A stretch of 64,000 nucleotides of DNA from Enterococcus quebecensis (lineage in GTDB: Bacteria; Bacillota; Bacilli; Lactobacillales; Enterococcaceae). Location of the stretch: the NCBI RefSeq assembly GCF_001730365.1, contig NZ_MIKB01000012.1, forward strand, positions 124,001 to 188,000, read 5' to 3'. Below the pieces are notes generated by a model. That model had not been told where the DNA came from and made no database searches. It saw nothing but the letters and a program-made list of their open reading frames with translations. Every line of letters begins with the position of its first letter. Positions within the stretch are counted from its first letter, which is position 1. The position numbers and the translations under genes are program-made. Of the stretch, positions 52,592-62,129 are shown piece after piece.

Positions 52592-53935
52592 ATGGAGCAG
52601 CAATATTTAACAGTTACTGCCTTAACAAAATATTTAAAACGTAAATTCGATGCTGATCCATACTTGGAGCGTGTTTATTTAACTGGCGAAATATCTAATT
52701 TTCGTTTACGTCCAAATGCCCATCAATACTTTAGTTTAAAAGACGATGGTGCGAAAATTTCTGCAATTATGTTTAAATCAGCCTTTCAAAAGTTGAAATT
52801 TCAACCAAAAGAAGGAATGAAGGTCTTGTTGGTCGGTCGTATTTCATTGTATGAAAGCGGCGGTTCGTATCAGATTTATGTAGAACATATGGAGCCAGAT
52901 GGCGTTGGTGCACTGTACCAAGCTTTAGCAGAATTACGTGAAAAGTTGGGAAAAGAAGGGTTATTTGAAGGGCCTAAAAAAATGCTGCCAAGATATCCTA
53001 AGCGCATTGCAGTTGTTACAAGCCCCAGCGGAGCGGTTATCCGGGACATTATTACAACAGTAAAAAGAAGATATCCAATTGCCCAGCTTGTTTTATTTCC
53101 TACTTTGGTACAAGGGGATCAAGCGGCTGATGATATTGTCCGCAATATAAAACGTATAGAAGAGTTGGGCAACTTTGACACGATGATTATTGGTCGTGGA
53201 GGCGGTTCGATAGAAGATTTGTGGCCGTTTAATGAAGAACGTGTGGCTAGAGCGATTTATCAAGCCAAAACGCCAGTGATTTCTTCTGTTGGTCATGAGA
53301 CAGATGTGACAATTGCAGATATGGTTGCTGACGTCAGAGCAGCAACTCCGACTGCCGCAGCAGAATTAGCTGTTCCAGTTTTGAATGAAGAATTATTGAA
53401 AATAAAAGATAGACAAACACGTTTAGAGCAAAGCTTTCTCTACCAATTGCAGCAAAAAAATGATCGCTATCAACGCTTGAAAAATTCTTATGTTTTTAAG
53501 CAACCGGATCGTTTGTATGAAGGACAAACTATCAAATTAGATCGAATCACTCAGCGTTTAATTCAATCTATGGAGACGGTCTATCATCAAAAACAACGAA
53601 CAGCACAAGAGATTATTGCGCAATTTAGACAGCAAACACCCCAAGGACGAATCAGAGAAGGGCAGCAGCAACTAAAGTTTTTAAATAAAACACTCTGTGA
53701 TCGTATGGAGCAATATATGAGAGACAGACAAAAACAATTTACTTCTGCTGTTCAACAACTGGATTTGTTAAGTCCGTTAAAAATAATGGGACGAGGATAC
53801 AGTTATACAACAAAAGATCAACAAGTAATCAAGTCAGTTAAAGAACTTAAACCTAAAGAAAAAATTCAAATCCATTATATGGATGGTGTAGTAGATACGG
53901 TGATCGATCAAGTATCACCAATTGAAGAGGAGTAA
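52592..53935 (+). CDS. xseA: Exodeoxyribonuclease VII large subunit
   Basis: 447 aa. N-terminal OB fold ([24 protein letters not shown]) binds ssDNA; the nuclease domain has [35 protein letters not shown] and [16 protein letters not shown]; a long coiled coil and a C-terminal segment bind XseB. 9 nt behind folD. Degrades ssDNA into large oligonucleotides. Confidence 0.97.
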   Translation: MEQQYLTVTALTKYLKRKFDADPYLERVYLTGEISNFRLRPNAHQYFSLKDDGAKISAIMFKSAFQKLKFQPKEGMKVLLVGRISLYESGGSYQIYVEHMEPDGVGALYQALAELREKLGKEGLFEGPKKMLPRYPKRIAVVTSPSGAVIRDIITTVKRRYPIAQLVLFPTLVQGDQAADDIVRNIKRIEELGNFDTMIIGRGGGSIEDLWPFNEERVARAIYQAKTPVISSVGHETDVTIADMVADVRAATPTAAAELAVPVLNEELLKIKDRQTRLEQSFLYQLQQKNDRYQRLKNSYVFKQPDRLYEGQTIKLDRITQRLIQSMETVYHQKQRTAQEIIAQFRQQTPQGRIREGQQQLKFLNKTLCDRMEQYMRDRQKQFTSAVQQLDLLSPLKIMGRGYSYTTKDQQVIKSVKELKPKEKIQIHYMDGVVDTVIDQVSPIEEE

Positions 53936-53939
53936 AAAA

Positions 53940-54179
53940 ATGGCTAAAGAAAAAGCAGTCGAAAAAACATTTGAAGAATCATTAACTGAATTAGAAGAAA
54001 TCGTTCAACGTTTAGAGCGTGGGGATGTTCCTTTAGAAGAAGCCTTAGCTGCTTTTCAAGAAGGGATGGTTTTAAGCAAGCAGTGTCAAGATACACTGGA
54101 AAAAGCTGAAAAAACATTGACAAAAGTTATGACAGAAAATAACGAAGAAGTCGCTTTCGAAGAAAGTGAGGATAATTGA
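53940..54179 (+). CDS. xseB: Exodeoxyribonuclease VII small subunit
   Basis: 79 aa helical protein: [32 protein letters not shown] is diagnostic. It begins 4 nt after xseA (AGAGGAG inside xseA codons) and its stop overlaps the ispA start (TGATG). Confidence 0.96.
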   Translation: MAKEKAVEKTFEESLTELEEIVQRLERGDVPLEEALAAFQEGMVLSKQCQDTLEKAEKTLTKVMTENNEEVAFEESEDN

Positions 54180-55069
54180 TGGAAGACTTCAATGATTTTC
54201 GTAAGCAAAGTTTACCGCTTATTGAAAAAGAAATGGAAGATTTTATCAATGAATATACTGCAAATGAGCAATTAAAAAACGCCATGATGTATTCGATTCG
54301 TGCTGGTGGCAAACGGTTTAGACCACTGCTAGTTTTAGCTACGATTTGTTCATTCAACAAAAAGCCGCAGGTACATGACTATCAAGTGGGGGCAGCTTTA
54401 GAAATGATTCATACGTATTCATTGATCCATGATGACTTGCCAGCGATGGATGACGACGATTTACGCCGAGGCAAGCCGACAAACCATAAAGTGTTTGGTG
54501 AAGCCCATGCGATTTTAGCAGGGGATGGTTTACTTACTGCTGCTTTTCAATTATTAGCAATCAGTCAAATTCAACAAGAACAAAAAGTGCTGTTGATTCA
54601 ATTATTAAGTAAAGCTGCTGGTACACAAGGGATGGTTGCAGGACAAGCAGGAGATCTGCAAGGAGAAAATCAATTATTGTCACTGACTGAATTAGCGGAT
54701 ATTCACGAGAAGAAGACAGGAGCGCTAATTGAATTTGCTCTTTTAGCTGGCGGAATTTTAGCACAGCAACCAGATGAAGTCGTTGATTTATTAGGTGTTT
54801 TTGCCCGTCATTTGGGTCTAGCCTTTCAAATTAAAGATGATTTGTTAGATGCAACGAGTTCAGAAGAAGAGTTAGGCAAGCAAGTTGGTCGGGATGAAGC
54901 TTTAAATAAAAGTACATATCCAGGTTTGCTTGGGTTAGATGGTGCAAAAAAAGCACTGGAAGAGCAACTAATTTTTGGGACCCAAACATTAGAAAAAATA
55001 AAACAAATAAGTAGTGAATTTTATATAGAGTTACTACAAGAATTAGTAGAACAATTGCGATTAGGATAG
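54179..55069 (+). CDS. ispA: Farnesyl diphosphate synthase (polyprenyl synthetase)
   Basis: 296 aa. Both Asp-rich motifs are present: IHDDLPAMDDDDLRRG (about residues 84-99) and FQIKDDLLD (about 220), plus the GGKRFRP IPP-binding motif. Makes C15-PP for undecaprenyl phosphate and quinone synthesis. ATG overlaps the xseB stop by one base. Confidence 0.95.
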   Translation: MEDFNDFRKQSLPLIEKEMEDFINEYTANEQLKNAMMYSIRAGGKRFRPLLVLATICSFNKKPQVHDYQVGAALEMIHTYSLIHDDLPAMDDDDLRRGKPTNHKVFGEAHAILAGDGLLTAAFQLLAISQIQQEQKVLLIQLLSKAAGTQGMVAGQAGDLQGENQLLSLTELADIHEKKTGALIEFALLAGGILAQQPDEVVDLLGVFARHLGLAFQIKDDLLDATSSEEELGKQVGRDEALNKSTYPGLLGLDGAKKALEEQLIFGTQTLEKIKQISSEFYIELLQELVEQLRLG

Positions 55070-55082
55070 AAAGAAGGCACTT

Positions 55083-55898
55083 ATGAAAAAAGAGCGCGTC
55101 GATATTTTAGCGTTTACTCAAGGATTATTTGAAACGAGAGAGAAAGCCAAACGAGCAGTGATGGCAGGACTTGTTTATAACGATAAGAATGAACGATTGG
55201 ATAAGCCAGGTGAAAAAATAGCCATTGAGACACCACTCCAAGTGAAAGGGCAGACATTACCTTACGTTTCACGTGGTGGATTGAAGTTAGAGAAAGCACT
55301 AGATGTTTTTCAATTAGATGTCACAGATAAAACGATGTTGGATATTGGTGCGTCAACTGGCGGATTTACTGATGTGGCTTTACAAAACGGAGCCCGCTTA
55401 AGTTATGCGCTAGATGTTGGATACAATCAGTTAGCTTGGAAAATTCGGCAAGATGAACGAGTAGTTGTGATGGAGCGAACGAATTTTCGCTACAGTACAC
55501 CAGAGGACTTTCATGAAGGAGTGCCGGATATTGCAACGATTGATGTTTCCTTTATATCACTTAAATTGATCTTGCCGCCGTTACACAAAATCTTAAAACG
55601 AGGCGGTAAAGTAGTTGCTTTAATCAAACCTCAATTTGAGGCTGGTAAAGAGCTTGTTGGTAAAAAAGGCATTGTTCGTGAACCTGAAACACACAAGTTG
55701 GTTTTAACCGATATCCTTTCATTTGCTCAAGAACACGGATATTTAGTCAGTGGATTAGATTACTCGCCGATTACTGGAGGAGAAGGAAATATTGAGTTTT
55801 TAGCCTATTTAACTTCAATAGAAGCAGCAGAGGTAGTAGACCTTTCAAAAGAAATCGCAGATGTTGTTGATGAGGCTCATAAGAAATTAAAAGGCTAG
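55083..55898 (+). CDS. tlyA: TlyA-family S4-domain RNA methyltransferase
   Basis: 271 aa. N-terminal S4 RNA-binding domain (RVDILAFTQGLFETREKAKRAVMAGLV) and a C-terminal FtsJ-like SAM-dependent fold with LDIGASTGGFTDVALQNGA, then ALIKPQFEAG. Homologues 2'-O-methylate rRNA; older annotations call it hemolysin A. 13 nt behind ispA, same operon. Confidence 0.93.
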   Translation: MKKERVDILAFTQGLFETREKAKRAVMAGLVYNDKNERLDKPGEKIAIETPLQVKGQTLPYVSRGGLKLEKALDVFQLDVTDKTMLDIGASTGGFTDVALQNGARLSYALDVGYNQLAWKIRQDERVVVMERTNFRYSTPEDFHEGVPDIATIDVSFISLKLILPPLHKILKRGGKVVALIKPQFEAGKELVGKKGIVREPETHKLVLTDILSFAQEHGYLVSGLDYSPITGGEGNIEFLAYLTSIEAAEVVDLSKEIADVVDEAHKKLKG

Positions 55899-55957
55899 AT
55901 TAAGAAATAAAGATCAGAATGATTGAGTTTTTTATTCGAGAAATACAAGCGATATAT

Positions 55958-56003
55958 AAGACTGAGAATGGGCGCCTAGCGTTTTATTTCAGTCTTATTT
56001 TTT
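55958..56003 (+). terminator. Terminator before argR
   Basis: AAGACTGA / TCAGTCTT closing a larger loop, followed by ATTTTTTATCC. Confidence 0.65.
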
Positions 56004-56074
56004 ATCCTTTCAAAATGCATAAAAATACGCTATGATAAAAATAGAAATGAACCGAAAAAGGAGCATATTATTTT

Positions 56075-56524
56075 ATGAGGAAAAAAGATCGGCATCGTCT
56101 GATTACTCGTTTACTAGCTGATAAAAATATTCAAAAACAAGAGGACTTTGTGATTTATCTTCAAGAAAAAGGGGTTGAAGTAACCCAAGCTACGATTTCT
56201 CGTGACATCAAAGAAATGAAATTAATCAAAGTCCCTTCAATAGAAGGTGGCTACCGCTATAGTATCCCAGCCGAAACAAAAGAAGATACATCTGCAAAAT
56301 TAGAAAAACTAATGAAAGATGCATTTGTTTCAGTTGATCAGATGGAAAAGCACGTTATTTTGCGTACTATACCAGGGAATGCTGCAGCTGCATCTAATTT
56401 AATTGAGAAACACTACAAAGAAATCGTATTTGCAGCAATTAACGATGATGATAGTGTGTTAATAATTGCTCGAACTGAAAAAAATGCTGAATTTTTAAAA
56501 AGTGAACTGTTCCGATATTTATAA
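56075..56524 (+). CDS. argR: Arginine repressor ArgR/AhrC
   Basis: 149 aa. N-terminal winged HTH (VTQATISRDIKEMKLIKVPS, about residues 38-57) and a C-terminal arginine-binding oligomerisation domain (VILRTIPGNAAAASNLIEK, AAINDDDSVLIIAR with the Asp pair that binds arginine). The location before recN is the usual Firmicutes one. Confidence 0.95.
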   Translation: MRKKDRHRLITRLLADKNIQKQEDFVIYLQEKGVEVTQATISRDIKEMKLIKVPSIEGGYRYSIPAETKEDTSAKLEKLMKDAFVSVDQMEKHVILRTIPGNAAAASNLIEKHYKEIVFAAINDDDSVLIIARTEKNAEFLKSELFRYL

Positions 56525-56542
56525 AATCGAGGTGAATAAAAA

Positions 56543-58234
56543 ATGCTGCAAGAACTTTCTGTAAAGAATTTTGCGATCATTTCCTCTTTACAATTAGAGT
56601 TTCAAATGGGAATGACTGTTTTAACAGGAGAAACAGGTGCTGGAAAATCAATTATTATAGATGCAATGGGTCTTTTAACTGGTGGCAGAGGATCAAGTGA
56701 TTACATTCGCCAAGGTGCATCAAAATGTACGTTAGAAGGTTTGTTTACCATGCCTAAAAACCAAGAGTTGTTTAACCTATTAGAAGAATTAGGTATTGAA
56801 GCAGATGAAGAATCAATCGTCATTCAAAGAGATATTTCAACATCAGGGAAAAATGTTTGTCGTGTAAATGGACGTATCATTAATATTGCGAATTTGCGAA
56901 AAGTTGGAGAGTTTCTTGTTGATATCCATGGACAAAATGAGCACCAAGAATTGATGCAAAGTGAAAAACACTTAGGGATGTTAGATGACTTTGGGGGTAA
57001 AGAATTACTTAAGGTAAAAGAACAATATGAAGAAATCTATGCTGAATATCGCTTAATTGAAAAGAAAGTTAGAAACCGTCAAAAAAATGAAAAAGAATTT
57101 GCCCAACGGATGGATATGTTGCAGTTTCAAAGTGACGAAATTGCTGCGGCTGAACTTGTTTTAGGCGAAGAAGAACAATTGATGGAAGAACGGAATAAAT
57201 TAGGGAATTTCCAAAAAATTGCGGATGCACTAGCAGTAAGTTATGAAGCCATCAATGGAGATGGTGACAGCAGTTTAGATAAGATCGGTTATGCGATGAA
57301 CGAACTGCTATCTATTGAAACACTAGATTCGGAATATAAAGCAATATCAGAAGCTGTTCAAAATAGTTATTATCTTTTACAAGAAGCTAGTGGCGATTTG
57401 TCTCGCCATATTGATAGTTTAGAACTAGATGAAAATCGCTTGAATGAAGTTGAAACAAGACTGGAACTTATTCGCCAGATGAAAAGGAAGTATGGCGAAT
57501 CGATTGAATCCATCCTTGATTACTATCAAGAAATTACACGTGAACTGGCAGATGCTGATTTTCTGGAAGGAAAAACGGGTCAGTTAGAAACGTTATTAGT
57601 CGAAAAGAGAAATCAAGTTTTTGAAACAGGCCTGAAGTTGCGGGGAATTAGGAAAAAAATTGCGAAAAAACTCGAAAAAAATATTTTACAGGAACTAAAA
57701 GAATTGTATATGGAGCGAACAGTATTTGACATTCGTTTTATGGAATTACCAGAAGAGCAATTCACAGAAGAAGGGTTAGACCAAGTTGAGTTTTACATCA
57801 CAACAAATCCAGGAGAGCCACTAAAACCATTAGTAAGAGTGGCTTCTGGCGGAGAGCTTTCTCGTGTGATGCTAGCGTTAAAAACAATTTTTTCTAAATC
57901 GCAAGGAATTACGAGTATTGTTTTTGATGAAGTTGATACAGGCGTTAGTGGTCGTGTCGCACAAGCTATTGCGGATAAAATTTATCAGATATCTGAAAAC
58001 TCACAAGTATTATGTATCACTCATCTTCCTCAAGTTGCAGCTGTAGCAGATTATCAGTATTTTATAGAAAAAGAAATTATTGGTGAACGGACTGAAACTA
58101 AAGTGAGAAGATTGAAGCAGAATGAACGTGTAGCAGAAATTGCCCGTATGCTTTCAGGAAGTGAAATTACTAAGTTAACTACTGAACATGCGAAAGAACT
58201 ATTAAAGATGGCTGGAAATGAACGGAAAGACTAA
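56543..58234 (+). CDS. recN: DNA repair protein RecN
   Basis: 563-aa SMC-like ATPase for double-strand break repair. Walker A GETGAGKSIIIDAM (about 33-46), long coiled-coil arms, signature VRVASGGELSRVMLA (about 433), Walker B SIVFDEVDTGVSG and CITHLPQVAA. 18 nt after argR. Start after GAGGTGA. Confidence 0.97.
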   Translation: MLQELSVKNFAIISSLQLEFQMGMTVLTGETGAGKSIIIDAMGLLTGGRGSSDYIRQGASKCTLEGLFTMPKNQELFNLLEELGIEADEESIVIQRDISTSGKNVCRVNGRIINIANLRKVGEFLVDIHGQNEHQELMQSEKHLGMLDDFGGKELLKVKEQYEEIYAEYRLIEKKVRNRQKNEKEFAQRMDMLQFQSDEIAAAELVLGEEEQLMEERNKLGNFQKIADALAVSYEAINGDGDSSLDKIGYAMNELLSIETLDSEYKAISEAVQNSYYLLQEASGDLSRHIDSLELDENRLNEVETRLELIRQMKRKYGESIESILDYYQEITRELADADFLEGKTGQLETLLVEKRNQVFETGLKLRGIRKKIAKKLEKNILQELKELYMERTVFDIRFMELPEEQFTEEGLDQVEFYITTNPGEPLKPLVRVASGGELSRVMLALKTIFSKSQGITSIVFDEVDTGVSGRVAQAIADKIYQISENSQVLCITHLPQVAAVADYQYFIEKEIIGERTETKVRRLKQNERVAEIARMLSGSEITKLTTEHAKELLKMAGNERKD

Positions 58235-58267
58235 CCTGAGCCAGTTCGTTATTCCAAGTTGCTCAAA

Positions 58268-58312
58268 AATGGAGAAGGTAGATGTCGTATAACGTCATCT
58301 ATCTTCTCCATT
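58268..58312. terminator. Bidirectional terminator after recN
   Basis: Perfect 17-bp stem AATGGAGAAGGTAGATG / CATCTATCTTCTCCATT between recN and the converging small gene. Confidence 0.88.
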
Positions 58313-58329
58313 AATCTTTATTTAGTTGA

Positions 58330-58443
58330 TTATCTTAAACTCATTATGGCAGTCAATACTGTTGAACCGGCAATGGCGATTAGCATCAACCAAACAACGA
58401 TTTTCGTTACTTTAGAAAAAGTACTCGTCTTTTTATCGTTCAT
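58330..58443 (-). CDS. DUF4044-like small membrane protein, 37 aa
   Basis: Encodes MNDKKTSTFSKVTKIVVWLM and continues to a single hydrophobic helix ending MSLR. ATG 8 nt behind AAGGATGTG on the minus strand. The layout (short polar head, one helix, about 37 residues) fits the DUF4044 family of low-GC Gram-positives. Function unknown; lies upstream-to-downstream of corA on the same strand. Confidence 0.75.
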   Translation of the reverse strand: MNDKKTSTFSKVTKIVVWLMLIAIAGSTVLTAIMSLR

Positions 58444-58514
58444 TGATTCTACACATCCTTAATCTTTACTTTCTATAGTGTACAACCTTTTATTAAAATC
58501 GGCAACTAGAAATT

Positions 58515-59471
58515 TTACAAGAGGTTTCGTTTCTTTAATCTTCGAATGACGAAAATACATGTGGCCGTAGTGATAACAAAGATCCACCAAAAAGCATCGG
58601 CTCTGTTGGCGAATGGTAATTTAACGTTCATTCCAAAGATACCGCCGATGATGGTAGGAATCGTTAGAACAATTGTTAAAGAGGTCAAGATTTTCATTAC
58701 GTTGTTAAGGTTGTTTGAAACAATTGCAGAAAATGTATCACTGACTTTGTCTACAAGCTTTAGTTGAATGTTAGTAGTTGTGGCAGCTTGTTTTGTTTCT
58801 ACAAGAATATCATGAAGTCGGGGAAGATGTGCTCTAGGATCTCTAAAAATTCTAGCGGTGTAGAGCATATTTAAGACTTCTAAATTAGAAGCAATAGCAA
58901 AGTCGAAATAAACTAAACTCTTTTGAATATCCATCATTTGATAGAGTTGACTGTTTTCGGTTGAAACTTGTAATTCCCCTTCAAGTTTATTAGTTTGTTG
59001 GATTAACTCTTTTAAAAAGCGGTTGTAACTAGTTGAAATTTGCCAAGATAGGTATAAAATCAAGGTTTCTTGAATCGGTAATTCGCTATCAGGGACTGGT
59101 TGAGTGAAAAGTTGCTTCAAAAAATCAGCTGGATTGTTGATGACTGTGATTACTTTTCCATCGGTTGTTAAAATGATTGCAAAAGGAAATGTGTTTAATT
59201 GAGTATATCCGCTAGGGCTTGTCTCTGCATGAGGATATTGAAGTAACATAAGTGCGGGTTCTTCCAGCGTATTTTGGTGCACGCCCTCAAAGCGAGAATT
59301 TTCGTTGTCATCTAGTACACCTGTGATATAATCTTTAGGAAGTTCGTAGGCCGTAACTAATTGGTCGATCTCTTCTTCCGTTGGTTTTTCTACATTAAGC
59401 CACACTGTGTCAGATGTATCTGTTTGTGAAGAAGTAAAATGTCCATTTTCTATTTTTAAATAAGTAATCAA
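58515..59471 (-). CDS. corA: CorA-family magnesium transporter
   Basis: 318 aa. Long soluble N-terminal domain, then two C-terminal membrane helices with the GMN selectivity motif (IIGGIFGMNVKLPF, about residue 280) and a basic RRLKKRNL tail. Forms a pentameric divalent-cation channel. TTG start 5 nt after GAGGTGG. The leader region holds a perfect 38-bp palindrome. Confidence 0.9.
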   Translation of the reverse strand: MITYLKIENGHFTSSQTDTSDTVWLNVEKPTEEEIDQLVTAYELPKDYITGVLDDNENSRFEGVHQNTLEEPALMLLQYPHAETSPSGYTQLNTFPFAIILTTDGKVITVINNPADFLKQLFTQPVPDSELPIQETLILYLSWQISTSYNRFLKELIQQTNKLEGELQVSTENSQLYQMMDIQKSLVYFDFAIASNLEVLNMLYTARIFRDPRAHLPRLHDILVETKQAATTTNIQLKLVDKVSDTFSAIVSNNLNNVMKILTSLTIVLTIPTIIGGIFGMNVKLPFANRADAFWWIFVITTATCIFVIRRLKKRNLL

Positions 59472-59492
59472 AATGCCACCTCGTTTTTTAAG

Positions 59493-59530
59493 AATCTACT
59501 TCTATCTATTATAATAGATAGAAGTAGATT
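59493..59530. repeat. Perfect 38-bp palindrome upstream of corA
   Basis: AATCTACTTCTATCTATTA (59493-59511) is followed without a loop by its exact reverse complement (59512-59530). TATAAT sits across the centre on both strands. It could be a promoter/operator or a bidirectional element between corA and the DUF3397 gene. Confidence 0.9.
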
Positions 59531-59654
59531 TTGGGGAATAAAACTCTTGTCATTTGGTATTATTTAGGCACGAACTTTTAAAGGAAATGAAACATCAGTG
59601 TAAAGTAAATGAAGTATAGTTAACTAAGTGTGTTATGAAAGGAATTGTTAGTAA

Positions 59655-60026
59655 ATGGTGTCGTTTTCAATCATTATGCTTTTTTGGTATGTTTTTCCAG
59701 TAATTGTCTTATTTGCGTGTAATTTTATTATTTCAACGTTTTCGTTAACAGAACGTTTTAAAGTAAAAGCTCCAGATATCTCAATTCCATTTTTGTTTAT
59801 AGGATTAAACGAATTATCAAAAGATAGTTATGGTCAATCAATTGTTCCCTATATGGTTATCTCAGTTTTACTGTTAGGTATTTGTGTAGCGGTCTTTCAA
59901 GCCTATTACTATGGCGAGATTCTTTATGGCAGATATTTTAAGATGTTTTGGCGATTAGTTTTTCTTTTCAGCCTAGTCTTATACGCCGTACTTATTTTAC
60001 TGAATATCGTTCATTATTTTTCGTAA
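59655..60026 (+). CDS. DUF3397-like membrane protein
   Basis: 123 aa with three to four hydrophobic helices (residues ~5-28, ~45-60, ~64-85, ~95-120). Size, topology and place just before mraZ fit the DUF3397 family of Lactobacillales. Function unknown. ATG or GTG near 59655, weak Shine-Dalgarno AAAGGA 11 nt upstream. Confidence 0.75.
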   Translation: MVSFSIIMLFWYVFPVIVLFACNFIISTFSLTERFKVKAPDISIPFLFIGLNELSKDSYGQSIVPYMVISVLLLGICVAVFQAYYYGEILYGRYFKMFWRLVFLFSLVLYAVLILLNIVHYFS

Positions 60027-60241
60027 AACTGAAAGGAGAGGGGAAAGAAAGTTCACCACTTTCCCCCAACAAATTTATTTGTAATATTTTCATGAGAAAA
60101 TAAAAATAAAAAAAATAAGTGAATTCTTTTAAAAACTTATTACATAGCTATTGATATCGCTTTTTTTTAAAAAGAATAGTATTTTGAAATATTACAAAAT
60201 TTTTAAATAACCATTAAATGAGGGTAGATTCACCGTTTTTG

Positions 60242-60295
60242 GTGGTAGAAAGTGGTAGGATGTGGTAGACTGTTTCTATCAAGTGGAAAAGTGGG
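60242..60295 (+). promoter_or_regulatory. MraZ-box array upstream of mraZ
   Basis: GTGGTAG occurs at 60242, 60252 and 60262, exactly 10 bp apart, followed by GTGG at 60283 and GTGGGG at 60291. Direct GTGG repeats one helical turn apart in front of mraZ are the known operator of MraZ, which represses its own division operon. Confidence 0.75.
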
Positions 60296-60306
60296 GAATA
60301 TTGGCT

Positions 60307-60738
60307 ATGTTTATGGGTGAATTTCAACATAATATAGATGCCAAAGGCCGACTCATCGTACCAGCTAAATTTCGAGACCAATTAGGTGAGAAATTTGTGG
60401 TAACTAGAGGGATGGATGGCTGTTTATTTGGTTATCCAATGTCCGAATGGGAACAACTAGAGGAAAAGTTAAAAGAGATGCCGCTAGCTAAGAAGGATGC
60501 CCGCACGTTTGTCCGCTTTTTTTACTCGGCTGCTACAGAATGTGAGATCGATAAACAAGGCAGAATAAATATTCCGGCTGCGTTGAGAGCACATGGGAGC
60601 ATAGAGAAGGCTTGCGTAATCATCGGTGTTTCAAATCGAATCGAGATTTGGGATGAAGCGCGTTGGCAAGAATTTTCTACAGAGGCTGAAGAGAATTTTG
60701 ATGAAATTGCAGAAACAATGATTGATTTTGGTTTTTAG
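60307..60738 (+). CDS. mraZ: Transcriptional regulator MraZ
   Basis: 143 aa with two SpoVT/AbrB-like halves: [21 protein letters not shown] and [19 protein letters not shown] (DxxGR twice). Forms a ring-shaped DNA-binding oligomer controlling the dcw cluster. The frame opens at 60262 inside the GTGG repeats, but MFMGEF at 60307 is the usual N-terminus. Confidence 0.95.
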   Translation: MFMGEFQHNIDAKGRLIVPAKFRDQLGEKFVVTRGMDGCLFGYPMSEWEQLEEKLKEMPLAKKDARTFVRFFYSAATECEIDKQGRINIPAALRAHGSIEKACVIIGVSNRIEIWDEARWQEFSTEAEENFDEIAETMIDFGF

Positions 60739-60751
60739 AAAGAGGAGCATT

Positions 60752-61711
60752 ATGACGAAAGACTTTCAGCACTATACTGTTTTGCTAAAAGAGACAGTTG
60801 ACGGCTTACATGTGAAAGAAGATGGGGTATATGTCGACTGCACATTAGGTGGCGCAGGTCATAGTGAGTATTTACTTTCTCAACTGGGCGAGCAAGGTCA
60901 TTTATATGCGTTCGACCAAGACCAAAAAGCATTGGATTTTGCAGCACAACGATTAAAAAAATATGTTGATCGAGGCATGGTGACTTTTATCAAGTCGAAC
61001 TTTCGGCACTTAAAAAGAGAATTAGCGAAGCAAGAGATTTACCATGTTGATGGTATTTTATACGACTTGGGTGTTTCTTCACCTCAACTGGATGAAGCAG
61101 AGCGAGGTTTTAGCTATCATCAAGATGCACCGCTAGACATGCGGATGGATCAACAAGCAGAATTTTCAGCTTATGATGTAGTCAATAATTATACTTATAA
61201 TGAATTGGTGAAGATATTCTTTCGTTACGGTGAGGAGAAATTTTCTAAACAAGTAGCTAGAGAAATTGAACGTGTACGCGCTAAAGCACCAATTGAGACG
61301 ACTGGTGAATTAGTCGAAATTATTAAAACAGCCATACCAGCGCCAGCCAGACGCAAAGGTGGACATCCGGCAAAACGAATTTTCCAAGCGATTCGGATTG
61401 CTGTAAATGATGAACTAGGGGTTGTAGAAGAATCGTTAGAACAAGCAATTGCTTTACTAAATAAAAATGGTCGGATTAGTGTAATTACCTTTCACTCACT
61501 AGAGGATCGAATTGTGAAAAGCATGTTTAAAGAATATAGTACAATGCAGGATTTGCCACCAGGACTTCCGGTGGTTCCTGAAGAATTTCAACCAGAGTTA
61601 AAAGTAATTACTAGAAAGCCGATTTTACCAGGTGAGACTGAATTGGCTGAGAATAATCGCTCAAGAAGTGCTAAATTAAGAATTGCCGAAAAAGTCAAAC
61701 TAAACATATAG
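60752..61711 (+). CDS. rsmH: 16S rRNA (cytosine1402-N4)-methyltransferase
   Basis: 319 aa (MraW). SAM-binding [16 protein letters not shown] (about 34), [30 protein letters not shown] (about 109), and [13 protein letters not shown] (about 245) are all typical. ATG at 60752 follows AAAGAGGAG, 13 nt after mraZ. Confidence 0.97.
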   Translation: MTKDFQHYTVLLKETVDGLHVKEDGVYVDCTLGGAGHSEYLLSQLGEQGHLYAFDQDQKALDFAAQRLKKYVDRGMVTFIKSNFRHLKRELAKQEIYHVDGILYDLGVSSPQLDEAERGFSYHQDAPLDMRMDQQAEFSAYDVVNNYTYNELVKIFFRYGEEKFSKQVAREIERVRAKAPIETTGELVEIIKTAIPAPARRKGGHPAKRIFQAIRIAVNDELGVVEESLEQAIALLNKNGRISVITFHSLEDRIVKSMFKEYSTMQDLPPGLPVVPEEFQPELKVITRKPILPGETELAENNRSRSAKLRIAEKVKLNI

Positions 61712-61727
61712 AGGAAGGGGTAAGAAC

Positions 61728-62129
61728 ATGGCTGAATTAAAAAAAGTGGATGATTTTCAATATGATGTTCCATTGATGGATGAGCCATTCACAGAGCCAA
61801 TAAATGAACCTAAAGTTCAAAAAAACGTGAACCTACCCCAATCTCCGAAAAGGAAGCTGAGAAATATCTCACTTTTGGAAAAGACAATCGGCTTTTTATT
61901 GTTAGTAGCGATTATTGGAATAGCAGTTCTCACCATTCAAGTACGTACATCTATTACACAAATGACTAATGAGATCACAGAAACGCAAGCAACGATCCAA
62001 GAAAAAGAAGAGTCAGCTTTAAAATTAGAGCAACAAAAAAATGAATTATCAAAAGCAGATCGTATCAAGGAAGTTGCAAAGAACAAGGGTCTTTCAGATA
62101 ACCTTGATAACATAAGGAAAGTGAAATAA
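61728..62129 (+). CDS. ftsL: Cell division protein FtsL
   Basis: 133 aa. Cytosolic N-terminal tail (~50 aa), one membrane helix (TIGFLLLVAIIGIAVLTIQV), then a coiled coil ending in KNKGLSDNLDNIRKVK. Small bitopic divisome protein that pairs with DivIC. The stop is directly followed by the PBP start. Confidence 0.9.
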   Translation: MAELKKVDDFQYDVPLMDEPFTEPINEPKVQKNVNLPQSPKRKLRNISLLEKTIGFLLLVAIIGIAVLTIQVRTSITQMTNEITETQATIQEKEESALKLEQQKNELSKADRIKEVAKNKGLSDNLDNIRKVK

